Shown piece by piece: positions 49,665 through 58,271 of a DNA stretch of 64,000 nucleotides (position 1 is its first letter; each line of letters starts with the position of its first letter). The notes beneath the pieces are model-generated. The model was not told the origin of the DNA. It did no database searches and worked only from the letters and a program-made list of their open reading frames with translations. This DNA is from an uncultured Treponema sp. (GTDB taxonomy: Bacteria > Spirochaetota > Spirochaetia > Treponematales > Treponemataceae): positions 124,001 to 188,000 of the forward strand of contig CASGDA010000003.1 in assembly GCA_949300145.1 (NCBI GenBank). Reading direction: 5' to 3'. The position numbers and the translations under genes are program-made.

Positions 49665-49692
49665 TTGTTAATTGTTGGTAACAAATGTTAAC
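49665..49692 (+). promoter_or_regulatory. Operator-like inverted repeats at the feo transcription start
   Basis: TTGTTA (49665-49670) and TAACAA (49679-49684) are perfect arms around 8 bases. GTTAA (49667-49671) and TTAAC (49688-49692) form a second overlapping inverted repeat. The position on the transcription start suits an iron-dependent repressor of Fur or DtxR type; the regulator is not in the window. Confidence 0.5.
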
Positions 49693-49735
49693 CTTTTCTT
49701 TCTTTTATTTCTCGCTTTTTGTAAAGGAGTAGATC

Positions 49736-49948
49736 TTGGTTCCTTTGGTTTTTGCCGATCCCGGAATTGAAAATACCATAAAAAAAATAGGCGGGAAGGA
49801 GGCTGTCCGCCTGCATCTGGAAAAGCTTGGTTTTGTTCCCGGGGCTTCGGTGACTGTCGTTTCGGAATTCAGCGGAAATGTAATTGTTAAAATAAAGGAT
49901 TCCCGGGTAGCTGTCAGCAGGGAAATGGCGGAAAAGATACTGGTCTGA
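49736..49948 (+). CDS. feoA: FeoA-domain protein (first copy)
   Basis: The 70-residue protein is an SH3-like FeoA domain: GGKEAVRLHLEKLGFVPGASVTVVSEFSGNVIVKIKDSRVAVSREMAEKILV. The TTG start is fixed by AAAGGAG (49723-49729) 6 bases upstream. It belongs to the cytoplasmic side of the ferrous-iron transporter and may modulate FeoB. The wording (SREMAEKI at the end) is of the short FeoA type paired with a second FeoA in anaerobes. The second copy begins 65 bases downstream. Confidence 0.9.
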   Translation: MVPLVFADPGIENTIKKIGGKEAVRLHLEKLGFVPGASVTVVSEFSGNVIVKIKDSRVAVSREMAEKILV

Positions 49949-50013
49949 TCCGCTTGTTTGCGTTGTGATTGAGGCATTCAAAATATCAGTTTTTTGGAAT
50001 TAAGGAGGATGCA

Positions 50014-50235
50014 ATGGAGACTTTGAAGGATGTAAAAGTCGGGCAGACTGTATCTGTTGTCAAGCTTCATGGTGAGGGGGCTGTGAAACGCAGGATAATG
50101 GATATGGGAATTACAAAGGGAACGGAGGTTTTTGTTAAGAAAATAGCTCCGCTTGGGGATCCTGTGGAAGTTACTGTTCGTGGCTATGAACTTTCAATCA
50201 GAAAGGCCGATGCCGCTTTGATTGAAGTTAAGTGA
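50014..50235 (+). CDS. feoA: FeoA-domain protein (second copy)
   Basis: The 73-residue FeoA domain shows LKDVKVGQTVSVVKLHGEGAVKRRIMDMGITKGTEVFVKKIAPLGDPVEVTVRGYELSIRKADAALIEV, a classical FeoA with RRxxDMGxxxG and PLGDPVEV. AAGGAGG stands 6 bases before ATG 50014. It is more canonical than the first copy and 15 bases from feoB, so it is the likely direct partner of FeoB. Confidence 0.93.
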   Translation: METLKDVKVGQTVSVVKLHGEGAVKRRIMDMGITKGTEVFVKKIAPLGDPVEVTVRGYELSIRKADAALIEVK

Positions 50236-50250
50236 TAAAAGGAGAATATT

Positions 50251-52383
50251 ATGGGTTTGACAATCGCTCTTGCGGGAAATCCCAATAGTGGCAAATCTAC
50301 ATTGTTCAATTTGTTAACCGGTGCTAATCAATATGTAGGAAACTGGCCTGGGGTTACTGTTGAAAAAAAGGAAGGAAAGTTGAAATCCGATAAATCCGTT
50401 AATATTACGGATTTACCGGGTATTTATTCCCTGTCGCCGTATTCATTGGAAGAGGTTATTTCCAGAAATTATCTTCTTCAGGAAAAACCGGACGCTGTTA
50501 TCAATATCATTGATGCGACCAATCTTGAGAGAAACCTTTTCCTCACGACACAGCTTATTGAGCTCGGCATTCCTGTTGTTGTGGCTCTCAATATGATTGA
50601 TGTTGTTAAAAAGAACGGTGATATTATCAATGTTCCGTATCTTTCCGGGAAATTGGGCTGCCCTGTTTATGAAATATCCGCCGCGAAGAACACCGGTGTT
50701 GACGAGCTTGTAAAAGCTGCGGTTGCCGCCGCCGGAAATAAAGATGCGAAAAAAGCCGACCCGCTGCATATTTTTACCGGTGTCGCTGAACATGCTGTCG
50801 CCCATATCGAAGAGTCTCTCGGTGATAAGATTCCTGAAAATGAAAAAAGGTTTTATGCTGTAAAACTTTTTGAGCGTGACAGTAAAATCAAGAATAGTAT
50901 AAGCCTTGATGCCGGTACTTTGGCTCATATTGAAGAGCATATTGTTGAAGCTGAAAAAGAGCTTGATGATGATTCTGAGAGTATCGTTACCAATGAGCGC
51001 TACATTTACATTACGGATTTGATTAAAGGATGCTATAAGAAAAAAAACAAGGTTCTTGTTTCCTCTTCTGATAAGATTGATAAAATTGTTACCAACAGGT
51101 TCCTTGCGCTGCCTATTTTTGCGCTCATAATGTTTGTCGTGTATTACATTTCTGTTACAACCGTCGGTACCATTGTGACAGACTGGACGAACGATGTCCT
51201 GTTCGGTGAATGGATAATACCTGCCGCCGCCGGCTTTTTGGAGGGTATAGGATGCGCGGCATGGCTTTCCGGGCTTATTGTTGACGGTATTATCAGCGGT
51301 GTGGGCGCGGTGTTGGGCTTTGTCCCGCAGATGCTGGTTCTCTTCATTATGCTTGCTTTCCTGGAAGAGTGCGGTTACATGGCCCGCATCGCCTTTATCC
51401 TTGACCGTATTTTCCGCCGTTTCGGACTTTCCGGCAAATCGTTCATACCGATGCTTATCGGTACCGGATGCGGTATTCCGGGTGTTATGGCTTCACGTAC
51501 AATAGAGAATGAACGTGACAGACGCATGACGATTATGACGACAACCTTTATGCCGTGCGGCGCCAAGCTTCCCATTATAGCCTTGATTTCCGGTGCGCTG
51601 TTGAATGGTGAATGGTGGGTCGCGCCTTCCGCCTATTTTGTCGGTATCGCCGCGATTATTGTTTCCGGAATCATGCTGAAAAAGACAAAGATGTTTGCCG
51701 GAGATCCTTCTCCGTTTGTCATGGAGCTTCCCGCCTATCATTTGCCTACTGTCGGTGCCGTGCTGCGTTCCATGTGGGAACGGGGTTGGTCCTTCATCAA
51801 AAAAGCTGGAACAATTATTCTTGCATCAACAATAGTGATATGGTTCACGTCCAGCTTCAGCTGGTCATTGCAGGCTGTTGAAAATTATGAAGGCAGTATT
51901 CTCGAATCCATCGGTTCCGCTATTTCATGGATTTTCCTTCCGCTGGGATTCGGTAATTCAAAAGCGGCTGTCGCGACGATTCTCGGACTTGTCGCCAAGG
52001 AGAATGTTGTTGGAACTTTCGGTATCCTTTACGGATTCGCGGAGGTCGCCGAGGATGGTATGGAATTCTGGCCCAGGCTTCAGGCTGATTACAGTGCGCT
52101 TGCAGGGTATTCCATGCTGATTTTCAATCTGCTTTGTGCGCCTTGTTTCGCTGCCATCGGTGCAATCAAACGTGAGATGAATAATGCGAAGTGGACCTGG
52201 TTCGCTATCGGTTACCAGTGTTTATTTGCCTATTGTGTGTCTCTGATGGTGTATCAATTCGGCTGCCTGTTCACCGGCAACGCCAATGTCTTGGGTGTGA
52301 TTGTGGCTCTGGTTGTTTTTGCGGCGATTGTCTTCCAGCTTGTGAAACCGAACCGCAATGAAATGAAATTGTCTGCGGCGTGA
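50251..52383 (+). CDS. feoB: Ferrous iron transporter FeoB
   Basis: This inner-membrane Fe2+ transporter has 710 residues. The N-terminal G domain has G1 GNPNSGKST (9-17), G2 region WPGVTVEKKEG, G3 DLPGIYSL, G4 NMIDVV and a G5-like ISAAKNTG. The membrane part has about ten segments with the two Gate motifs: GCGIPGVMASRT and GFGNSKAAVATILGLVAKENVVGTFGILY. A short Cys-containing CGYMAR and LLCAPCFAAIGAIKREM follow the usual pattern. AAAGGAG stands 11 bases before ATG. FeoB length, feoA pairing and the downstream Cys-rich protein make a complete feo operon. Confidence 0.97.
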   Translation: MGLTIALAGNPNSGKSTLFNLLTGANQYVGNWPGVTVEKKEGKLKSDKSVNITDLPGIYSLSPYSLEEVISRNYLLQEKPDAVINIIDATNLERNLFLTTQLIELGIPVVVALNMIDVVKKNGDIINVPYLSGKLGCPVYEISAAKNTGVDELVKAAVAAAGNKDAKKADPLHIFTGVAEHAVAHIEESLGDKIPENEKRFYAVKLFERDSKIKNSISLDAGTLAHIEEHIVEAEKELDDDSESIVTNERYIYITDLIKGCYKKKNKVLVSSSDKIDKIVTNRFLALPIFALIMFVVYYISVTTVGTIVTDWTNDVLFGEWIIPAAAGFLEGIGCAAWLSGLIVDGIISGVGAVLGFVPQMLVLFIMLAFLEECGYMARIAFILDRIFRRFGLSGKSFIPMLIGTGCGIPGVMASRTIENERDRRMTIMTTTFMPCGAKLPIIALISGALLNGEWWVAPSAYFVGIAAIIVSGIMLKKTKMFAGDPSPFVMELPAYHLPTVGAVLRSMWERGWSFIKKAGTIILASTIVIWFTSSFSWSLQAVENYEGSILESIGSAISWIFLPLGFGNSKAAVATILGLVAKENVVGTFGILYGFAEVAEDGMEFWPRLQADYSALAGYSMLIFNLLCAPCFAAIGAIKREMNNAKWTWFAIGYQCLFAYCVSLMVYQFGCLFTGNANVLGVIVALVVFAAIVFQLVKPNRNEMKLSAA

Positions 52384-52405
52384 TGCAGCTGTAAGTTGCC
52401 GGCAT

Positions 52406-52431
52406 ACGGATTCGGGGTGTCCCGGATCCGT
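52406..52431 (+). other. Stable hairpin without U-tract between feoB and the Cys-rich partner
   Basis: ACGGATTCGGG (52406-52416) pairs with CCCGGATCCGT (52421-52431) over 11 bases with one wobble and a GTGT loop. It is followed by CCCCGCG, not by U, so it probably protects mRNA ends or lowers downstream expression rather than ending it fully. Confidence 0.6.
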
Positions 52432-52457
52432 CCCCGCGCCGTGTTTGTGGAGGCGGA

Positions 52458-52652
52458 ATGATGGATGTATTTGCTGAGAATGCGGGAACTATTGTAACCG
52501 CGGTTGTCCTTGGCGTGATTGTCTTCTTCATTATACGCAAGATTGTGAAAGATGCGCGCGGAGGATGTTCGTTCTGCGGCGGTTCATGTGCGTCATGCAA
52601 AGGCCGTTGCGGAACACACGGCCGTAATCCGGAAAAATCAGGAGGAAACTAA
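52458..52652 (+). CDS. FeoB-associated Cys-rich membrane protein
   Basis: The 64-residue protein has one membrane segment (about 10-27, IVTAVVLGVIVFFIIRKIV) and then GGCSFCGGSCASCKGRC, the mark of the FeoB-associated Cys-rich family PF12669. It is thought to act like FeoC in diderm and clostridial systems, perhaps handing iron over, but this is not proven. Two ATGs (52458, 52461) are served by GGAGG at 52449-52453; the second is better spaced. It closes the feo operon, and a weak stem (ATACC / GGTAT) and T-rich region follow. Confidence 0.9.
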   Translation: MMDVFAENAGTIVTAVVLGVIVFFIIRKIVKDARGGCSFCGGSCASCKGRCGTHGRNPEKSGGN

Positions 52653-52806
52653 ATACCCCGGTATGCTTTTATTGTAACTAACATAAAATTATCCCGATGT
52701 CGGTAGACATAAACAATGAAAAACTGTAAAATTTCTTGTTTCGGTTCGGCGAATGTCGGATTCGGACAGTGTAATAAGCATTAAAACAAAGATAGGAGGT
52801 AATTTG

Positions 52807-53928
52807 ATGCTTTCAATAAAGAAAATTGCGGCGTTGTGTGCCGCCGCACTGGTGCTTTCCGGGGTTGTCTTTGCCCAGGGATTTTCAGTGTCTGCTTCAA
52901 ATGAGCTTGGCTCTGATGTTTGGTATGTCATGGATGGAGACAGCGAAGGCAGAAACGACGGTTTCGCAGGCATTTACAATGAATTCATTGTTGACATTAC
53001 GTCCGAGCGCATAGATGCGGGTCTTGATGTATATGCTGTGTTTGATACACAGGGCGGCATTGACGGTGACTCCGCTCGGCTGTTTTATTCTTCCGATGAT
53101 TTTGACTGGTATACATTATTCCGCCCGCTGGATGTGCTGGATGTTGCATTCAGCACGGATTACTGGTTCCGCGGTTCATATATGTTTGTTGAGGACGATA
53201 ATGTAGGATCCCAGAAGCTCGGAAGCGAGGGGCTTTCTTTGGTGTTCACGGGTCTGCCGAATTTGGCTATCGGTCTTACCGCTCCGTTTAATGTTGGTTC
53301 AGTCGATAATGATTTTATCGGCAATTTCTTTGATGAATTTGTGCTTGGAGTCGGTGCCGAATATATAGTGAACGATATGTTTGTTATCGGCGCCGCCGTC
53401 CACAATATAGCCGGATCCAAAGATAACGGGCACTTTGGCTTCCATGATACACAGTCTGTGGCTGTATCCGCCGCTATTTATCCGCTTTATGGTCTTGAAA
53501 TCCGCGCCGGTTACGGCTTCCAGGATTATCAGGGACTTCTCAATGTGTATGGAACCCACCTCCTCAATGCAAGTGTATTGTGGGGGATAACTGACAGGAT
53601 TGCGTTGAGCGGGGATCTCATTACAAACTTTGGAACAGGCGAGGATGACGATGTTAAAAAAGGTCCCGGTATTCCTGACTATGATCTTTATGCCGCCATC
53701 CGTGGTGATTTCCGTGTGACAGATCCGATTCTTGCATATGTGACTCTCTCCGACTATATGACGATCAACCGTGATGCCGAAAAGAATGACCCCAAATTTT
53801 GCGTAAATCCAGGTGTTGAGTATGACGCCGGTTCCATCGGTTCATTCGCTGTAGAGGTTATGCTTGAATTTGTTGACGGCAGCCTTGATCAGGTTTACTT
53901 CCCTGTAAAATGGGTTTATGAGTTCTGA
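52807..53928 (+). CDS. Porin-like outer-membrane beta-barrel protein
   Basis: The 373-residue protein has a signal peptide (MLSIKKIAALCAAALVLSGVVFAQ, cut after FAQ or VFA) and then a barrel pattern with alternating strands and acidic loops: ELGSDVWYVMDGDSEG, RLFYSSDDFDWYTLFRPLDVLDVAFSTDYWF, LSLVFTGLPNLAIGLTAPF, IDEFVLGVGAEYIV-like, LEIRAGYGFQD. It ends KWVYEF with the C-terminal aromatic residue used for barrel assembly. AGGAGG lies 8 bases before ATG 52807. I recognise no specific family; it is probably a treponemal major or stress-related porin. Its position between feo and pst suggests a role in uptake across the outer membrane. Confidence 0.75.
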   Translation: MLSIKKIAALCAAALVLSGVVFAQGFSVSASNELGSDVWYVMDGDSEGRNDGFAGIYNEFIVDITSERIDAGLDVYAVFDTQGGIDGDSARLFYSSDDFDWYTLFRPLDVLDVAFSTDYWFRGSYMFVEDDNVGSQKLGSEGLSLVFTGLPNLAIGLTAPFNVGSVDNDFIGNFFDEFVLGVGAEYIVNDMFVIGAAVHNIAGSKDNGHFGFHDTQSVAVSAAIYPLYGLEIRAGYGFQDYQGLLNVYGTHLLNASVLWGITDRIALSGDLITNFGTGEDDDVKKGPGIPDYDLYAAIRGDFRVTDPILAYVTLSDYMTINRDAEKNDPKFCVNPGVEYDAGSIGSFAVEVMLEFVDGSLDQVYFPVKWVYEF

Positions 53929-53993
53929 TACTTATATTTTTGTATTTATCCACAAAGCTTTTCTGTCATTATCCCCAAGGTGATGGATTTGCG

Positions 53994-54023
53994 CCTCCCG
54001 GATGCCCTCCGGGAGGTTTTTTT
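53994..54023 (+). terminator. Rho-independent terminator after the porin gene
   Basis: CCTCCCGGA (53994-54002), TGCCC, TCCGGGAGG (54008-54016) form a 9-base perfect stem with 5-base loop, followed by seven T. It insulates pstS. Confidence 0.93.
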
Positions 54024-54032
54024 GTTAATAAT

Positions 54033-54065
54033 CTGTTAAACCCCTTTTTAACGGAATTTTAACAA
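54033..54065 (+). promoter_or_regulatory. Pho-box-like triple repeat upstream of pstS
   Basis: Three 11-base units in tandem: CTGTTAAACCC (54033-54043), CTTTTTAACGG (54044-54054), AATTTTAACAA (54055-54065), sharing xTTTTxAAC-type cores. PhoB-class regulators bind direct repeats with 11-base period, and phoB lies in the same operon. The -10 is probably in the A/T-rich stretch that follows; pstS starts at 54133. Confidence 0.65.
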
Positions 54066-54132
54066 TTAACTTACTTCATTTTCAAATACAGAGAGTATTT
54101 TTCAGGCGTAAACAAGAAATGGAGGTTTACAA

Positions 54133-55038
54133 ATGAAAAACTACAAAATTGAAAACAAGACACTGGTTAAGCTCATGTTTGCCGTTTATATGATGGCTGC
54201 GGTAGTCTTCATGGCTTTGACCACCGGGTGTTCAAAAAAATCCGGAGCTGCGGCGGACGAAATCACCGTTGTTTCCAGGGAATCGGGTTCCGGCACAAGG
54301 GGCGCCTTTGTGGAGCTGTTCGGTGTTGAGCAGTCCGTCAACGGTAAAAAGGTGGATATGACGGCAGATACAGCTGATATAACCAACAGCACCGAAGTTG
54401 TAATTACATCTGTAAAAGGGAATCCTTCTGCAATAGGTTATATTTCCCTGGGATCCCTTCAGGATGATGTAAAGGCTTTGTCCATCGATGGAGCGGAAGC
54501 CTCTGTCGCGAATATCAAAGCAGGTTCCTACAAGATTTCCCGCCCTTTCAATATCGTGACAAAGAAAGACAGGGTTTCCGATGTTGCAGCCGACTTTATC
54601 CAGTTTATCCTTTCCGCTGAAGGCCAGGGCGTGATTGAAGCCAACGGATACATCCCCTCCGCCTCTGAACCGGCTCCTTATGCCTCTGCCGGACTCAGCG
54701 GAAAAGTCACTGTCGCCGGTTCTTCCTCTGTTTATCCTGTCATGGAGAAACTTTCCGAAGCTTATAAAGCTGTTAACCCTTCCGTGAATGTCGAAGTATT
54801 GCAGAGTGATTCAACCACCGGTGTTAACAGTACCGCCGAGGAAATCTGTGACATCGGAATGGCCAGCCGCGAGTTAAAATCTTCCGAAATTGAAAAAGGT
54901 CTGGAGCCTGTTGTCATCGCTCTTGACGGGATCGCGGTTATCGTCAACAAAGAGAATCCTGTCTCTGATGTTTCCAAAGAAGTTGTGCGCCGTATCTACA
55001 CAGGCGATATAACAAAATGGTCAGGAATTGAAAACTGA
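54133..55038 (+). CDS. pstS: Phosphate-binding lipoprotein PstS with circularly permuted domain order
   Basis: This periplasmic phosphate-binding protein of the Pst ABC transporter is a 301-residue lipoprotein (lipobox LTTGCS, Cys33). GGAGG lies 7 bases before ATG. The mature protein starts with the part that normally comes second: ITVVSRESGSGTRGAFVELFGV, AIGYISLGSLQDDVKALSIDG, YKISRPFNIVTKK. From about residue 185 it continues with the part that normally comes first: GKVTVAGSSSVYPVMEKLSEAYKAVNP, CDIGMASRELKSSEIEKG, IALDGIAVIVNKENPV, and ends at YTGDITKWSGIEN. Both phosphate loops (AGSSSVYP and SGSGTRG) are intact. Similar permuted PstS proteins occur in anaerobic Firmicutes as far as I recall. 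A 9-base stem lies between it and pstC. Confidence 0.93.
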   Translation: MKNYKIENKTLVKLMFAVYMMAAVVFMALTTGCSKKSGAAADEITVVSRESGSGTRGAFVELFGVEQSVNGKKVDMTADTADITNSTEVVITSVKGNPSAIGYISLGSLQDDVKALSIDGAEASVANIKAGSYKISRPFNIVTKKDRVSDVAADFIQFILSAEGQGVIEANGYIPSASEPAPYASAGLSGKVTVAGSSSVYPVMEKLSEAYKAVNPSVNVEVLQSDSTTGVNSTAEEICDIGMASRELKSSEIEKGLEPVVIALDGIAVIVNKENPVSDVSKEVVRRIYTGDITKWSGIEN

Positions 55039-55061
55039 TTTCTGAATAGCTGTTAAGGTGA

Positions 55062-55096
55062 AAGGCTGCCTGTGTATTCTGTGTGCGGGCAGCCTT
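55062..55096 (+). other. Stem-loop between pstS and pstC
   Basis: AAGGCTGCC (55062-55070) and GGCAGCCTT (55088-55096) pair perfectly around a 17-base loop. No U-run follows (ACCGG). Such stems after the binding-protein gene commonly keep that gene's mRNA more abundant than the permease genes. Confidence 0.6.
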
Positions 55097-55117
55097 ACCG
55101 GATTTTCAGGGGGTAAA

Positions 55118-55969
55118 ATGGCTGGAGCTGGAAAAGAAAATACAATGCGGTATGTGTTCCTGTTTTCCGCGTGTCTTTCTGTCGGTGCGGTTATTCTTAT
55201 CTGTTTTTTTATATTTTCAAACGGAATTCCTGCAATAATAAAGATAGGTTTTTGGGATTTTATCTTCGGAATGAAATGGACTCCGGAGATAGAAGTTTTT
55301 GGAATTTTCCCGATGATAATCGGAAGCATTGTTATTACAATCGGTGCGATTATCCTGGGCGTTCCCCTCGGCGTTATAACGGCTGTTTTCCTGGCGCGGT
55401 TTTGTCCGCCTAAAATATATGTTCCGATGAAAAGGGGTGTGGAGCTTTTGGCGGGTATCCCGTCCGTTGTATACGGTTTTTTCGGATTGACTGCGATTGT
55501 TCCGGTGATAAGGCATTACGCCGGAGGAAGCGGTTCAAGTATTCTCGCCGCATCAATCGTTCTTGCAATAATGATTTTGCCGACGATAACCGGAACAAGC
55601 GAAGCGGCTTTAAGGGCGGTTCCGTCCTGCTATTATGAGGGTTCTGTAGCGTTGGGAGCCTGTAAAGAACGGAGCGTGTTTTTTGTTGAGTTGAAGGCCG
55701 CCAGATCCGGTATCGTCGCCGGAATCATTCTTGGAGTAGGACGGGCTATCGGGGAGACAATGGCGGTTATAATGGTTGCCGGAAACCAGGCTGTTTTACC
55801 AAGGGGACTGACAAAGGGTATCCGTACAATGACAGCCAATATCGTTCTTGAAATGGGTTATGCAGCCGGACTTCACCGGCAGGCTTTGATTGGAACAGCT
55901 GTCGTGCTTTTCTTTTTCATTCTTGTTATAAACATGATTTTCATGATTGCTAAAAAAGAGGGGCGCTGA
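55118..55969 (+). CDS. pstC: Phosphate ABC transporter permease PstC
   Basis: This inner-membrane permease has 283 residues from ATG 55118 (AGGGGGT 5 bases before; the frame is open to 55058 without support). It has six membrane segments with the usual PstC marks: FIFGMKWTPEIEVFGIFPMIIGSI, ELLAGIPSVVYGFFGLTAIVP, the ATPase-contact loop EAALRAVPSCYYEGSVALGACKERSVF, and GRAIGETMAVIMVAGN. It is the partner of PstA. Its stop TGA shares one base with the ATG of pstA. Confidence 0.95.
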   Translation: MAGAGKENTMRYVFLFSACLSVGAVILICFFIFSNGIPAIIKIGFWDFIFGMKWTPEIEVFGIFPMIIGSIVITIGAIILGVPLGVITAVFLARFCPPKIYVPMKRGVELLAGIPSVVYGFFGLTAIVPVIRHYAGGSGSSILAASIVLAIMILPTITGTSEAALRAVPSCYYEGSVALGACKERSVFFVELKAARSGIVAGIILGVGRAIGETMAVIMVAGNQAVLPRGLTKGIRTMTANIVLEMGYAAGLHRQALIGTAVVLFFFILVINMIFMIAKKEGR

Positions 55970-56811
55970 TGGTTAATTTATTTTCCCAAACTGTTCAATC
56001 TGTAATACTGAGATGGATAGTACGCCTGTGCGCCTTTATAAGCGCGTTTGTAATAGTAGGACTGGTGTGTTATATTCTGTATATGGGATTGCCGAATTTT
56101 TCCCTGGAAATGTTTGCGTCCGAATACACGAGTGACAATGCCTCTTTGTTTCCTGCCCTTATCAACACAATTACTGTAACCTTCCTTACACTTTTAATTG
56201 CCGCGCCGATAGGAGTCGCCTCGGCGATTTATCTTGCGGAGTATTCCCGCCGCGGGAATAAATTCGTCAGAGTTATCAGAATAACCGCGGAAACTCTTTC
56301 CGGTATACCTTCCATCGTGTACGGTTTGTTCGGACTTTTGTTCTTTGTCACGGCACTCCACTGGCAGTTTTCATTGCTGGCAGGTTGCTGTACGCTGGCG
56401 ATAATGGTTTTACCTCTGATAATGCGTACCACGGAGGAAGCTCTTCTTGCTGTTCCCGATACATACAGGGAAGCGAGTTTAGGATTGGGAGCCGGAAAAC
56501 TGAGGACGGTTTTCAGAATTGTTCTGCCGTCCGCTGTCCCGGGAATTGTAAACGGAATTGTTTTGAGTACAGGGCGTATTGTCGGTGAAACCGCCGCTCT
56601 GCTTTATACTGCCGGAACTGTAGCCCAGATACCTCCCACTGTGATGGGAAGCGGAAGGACATTGGCGGTTCACCTTTATTCTTTGTGGAGCGAGGGTTTG
56701 CGGACTGAGCAGGCGTATGCAACCGCTGTTATTCTGTTACTGGTTGTAATCGTGTTGAATATTATTTCTTCCGGATTGGAGAAACTTACAAAAGGAATGT
56801 CGGATGGGTGA
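55969..56811 (+). CDS. pstA: Phosphate ABC transporter permease PstA
   Basis: The 280-residue permease has six membrane segments with [84 protein letters not shown] as the coupling loop, and [15 protein letters not shown]. It overlaps pstC by one base and pstB by 8 bases, so translation is coupled throughout. With PstC it forms the Pst channel. Confidence 0.95.
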   Translation: MVNLFSQTVQSVILRWIVRLCAFISAFVIVGLVCYILYMGLPNFSLEMFASEYTSDNASLFPALINTITVTFLTLLIAAPIGVASAIYLAEYSRRGNKFVRVIRITAETLSGIPSIVYGLFGLLFFVTALHWQFSLLAGCCTLAIMVLPLIMRTTEEALLAVPDTYREASLGLGAGKLRTVFRIVLPSAVPGIVNGIVLSTGRIVGETAALLYTAGTVAQIPPTVMGSGRTLAVHLYSLWSEGLRTEQAYATAVILLLVVIVLNIISSGLEKLTKGMSDG

Positions 56812-57616
56812 TGTAGTTAACCAGGATGCTGGTGTTGTTGAATCGGAGAATATTTCCTCGCAGGAAAATATAAAGATTGAAATCAGCGATCTCGATTTGT
56901 ATTATGGAAATTTTCAGGCATTGCATAATATAAATCTGAAAATCCCGGAGAAGGCTGTTACGGCTTTTATCGGTCCGAGCGGCTGTGGAAAATCAACCTT
57001 GTTAAAGTCTCTTAACAGGATGAATGACTTGGTCGCCGGCTGTAAAATTGAGGGACAAATCCTTCTGGACGGGCAGGATGTTTATAACGATATTGACTGC
57101 AATGATCTGCGGAAAAGGGTTGGCATGGTTTTCCAAAAACCGAATCCCTTTCCCATGAGCATTTACGACAATATCGCCTATGGTCCGCGAACCCATGGAA
57201 TCAAAAAACGCAGTATGCTTGATGATATTGTGGAAGAAGCCCTGACAAAAGCGGCCATATGGAATGAAGCGAAGGATTGCCTCAGTAAAAATGCGCTTGG
57301 CATGTCCGGGGGACAGCAGCAGCGTTTGTGTATCGCCAGGGCGTTGGCGGTCAACCCGGAAGTCCTGCTTATGGATGAGCCTACTTCCGCCTTGGATCCT
57401 ATTTCGACATCCAAGATAGAGGATTTGGTGGAGGAACTTCAGAAAAACTATACGATTATCATAGTAACACATAATATGCAGCAGGCTACACGTATAAGTG
57501 ATAAAACGGCTTTTTTTCTTCTGGGGAAAATAATTGAATTCGGAGATACCGAACAGATTTTTTCCTCACCTGAAAAAAAGGAGACTGAAGATTATATTAC
57601 GGGAAGGTTTGGATAA
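56804..57616 (+). CDS. pstB: Phosphate ABC transporter ATPase PstB
   Basis: The 270-residue ATPase has Walker [42 protein letters not shown] (diagnostic of PstB), signature [16 protein letters not shown], Walker [14 protein letters not shown] and switch His [10 protein letters not shown]. Relative to E. coli it has a short acidic N-terminal extension ([19 protein letters not shown]). It shares one base with phoU. Confidence 0.97.
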   Translation: MGDVVNQDAGVVESENISSQENIKIEISDLDLYYGNFQALHNINLKIPEKAVTAFIGPSGCGKSTLLKSLNRMNDLVAGCKIEGQILLDGQDVYNDIDCNDLRKRVGMVFQKPNPFPMSIYDNIAYGPRTHGIKKRSMLDDIVEEALTKAAIWNEAKDCLSKNALGMSGGQQQRLCIARALAVNPEVLLMDEPTSALDPISTSKIEDLVEELQKNYTIIIVTHNMQQATRISDKTAFFLLGKIIEFGDTEQIFSSPEKKETEDYITGRFG

Positions 57617-58245
57617 TGAGAGCAAAATTTGAACAGCAGTTGAAAGAATTAAATGACGGTTTGATTCTGATGGGAGTTCAGTGTGAAGACGGCATACGGT
57701 TCGCTACTCAAGCTCTTCTTGATGGAGAAAAGGAGAAGGCCGATAAAGCGATATCGTTGGAAAGAGAAATAGATATAAAAGAAGACGAGCTTCAGGCTTT
57801 GTGTATGCGTATGCTTTTACAGCAACAGCCTGTTGCCGGAGATTTGCGCTTGATAAGCGCCGCATTGAAAATAATAACGGATATGGAGCGGCTGGGAGAT
57901 CAGGCCGCGGATATCGCTGAAATTGCGGTGCAGAGTGATTTCACCGAGAGTTGCAATAAGAAACTCATTTCTGAGATGGCGGAAGTTGTAATAAAAATGA
58001 TTTCCGATGTTGTGACGGCGTTCGTTAAAAAAGACAAACAGCTTGCGGATTCTGTTATCAGCTGTGATGATGTCGTGGATGATTTGTTCTTTTCAGTGAA
58101 AAGCAGTCTGGTGGATATGATTTGTGACGAAAATCATCATCCAAGAAAAATCGCTGAACAAACTTTGGATATTCTCATGGTTGCCAAATATCTTGAACGC
58201 ATGGGAGATCACATAGTTAATATTGCGGAAAGTGCTGTAGTATAG
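57616..58245 (+). CDS. phoU: Phosphate-signalling regulator PhoU
   Basis: The 209-residue protein has the two three-helix repeats of PhoU: first with LNDGLILMGVQCEDGIRFATQALLDGEKEKADKAISLEREIDIKEDELQALCMRMLL and GDLRLISAALKIITDMERLGDQAADIAEIA, and second with ADSVISCDDVVDDLFFSVKSSLVDMI and MVAKYLERMGDHIVNIAESAV. The acidic clusters (E/DxxxD) form the metal sites. It binds PstB and PhoR and keeps the system off when phosphate is sufficient. phoB begins 26 bases downstream. Confidence 0.96.
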   Translation: MRAKFEQQLKELNDGLILMGVQCEDGIRFATQALLDGEKEKADKAISLEREIDIKEDELQALCMRMLLQQQPVAGDLRLISAALKIITDMERLGDQAADIAEIAVQSDFTESCNKKLISEMAEVVIKMISDVVTAFVKKDKQLADSVISCDDVVDDLFFSVKSSLVDMICDENHHPRKIAEQTLDILMVAKYLERMGDHIVNIAESAVV

Positions 58246-58271
58246 GTATAATCACTGCCTGGAGTGCAATT

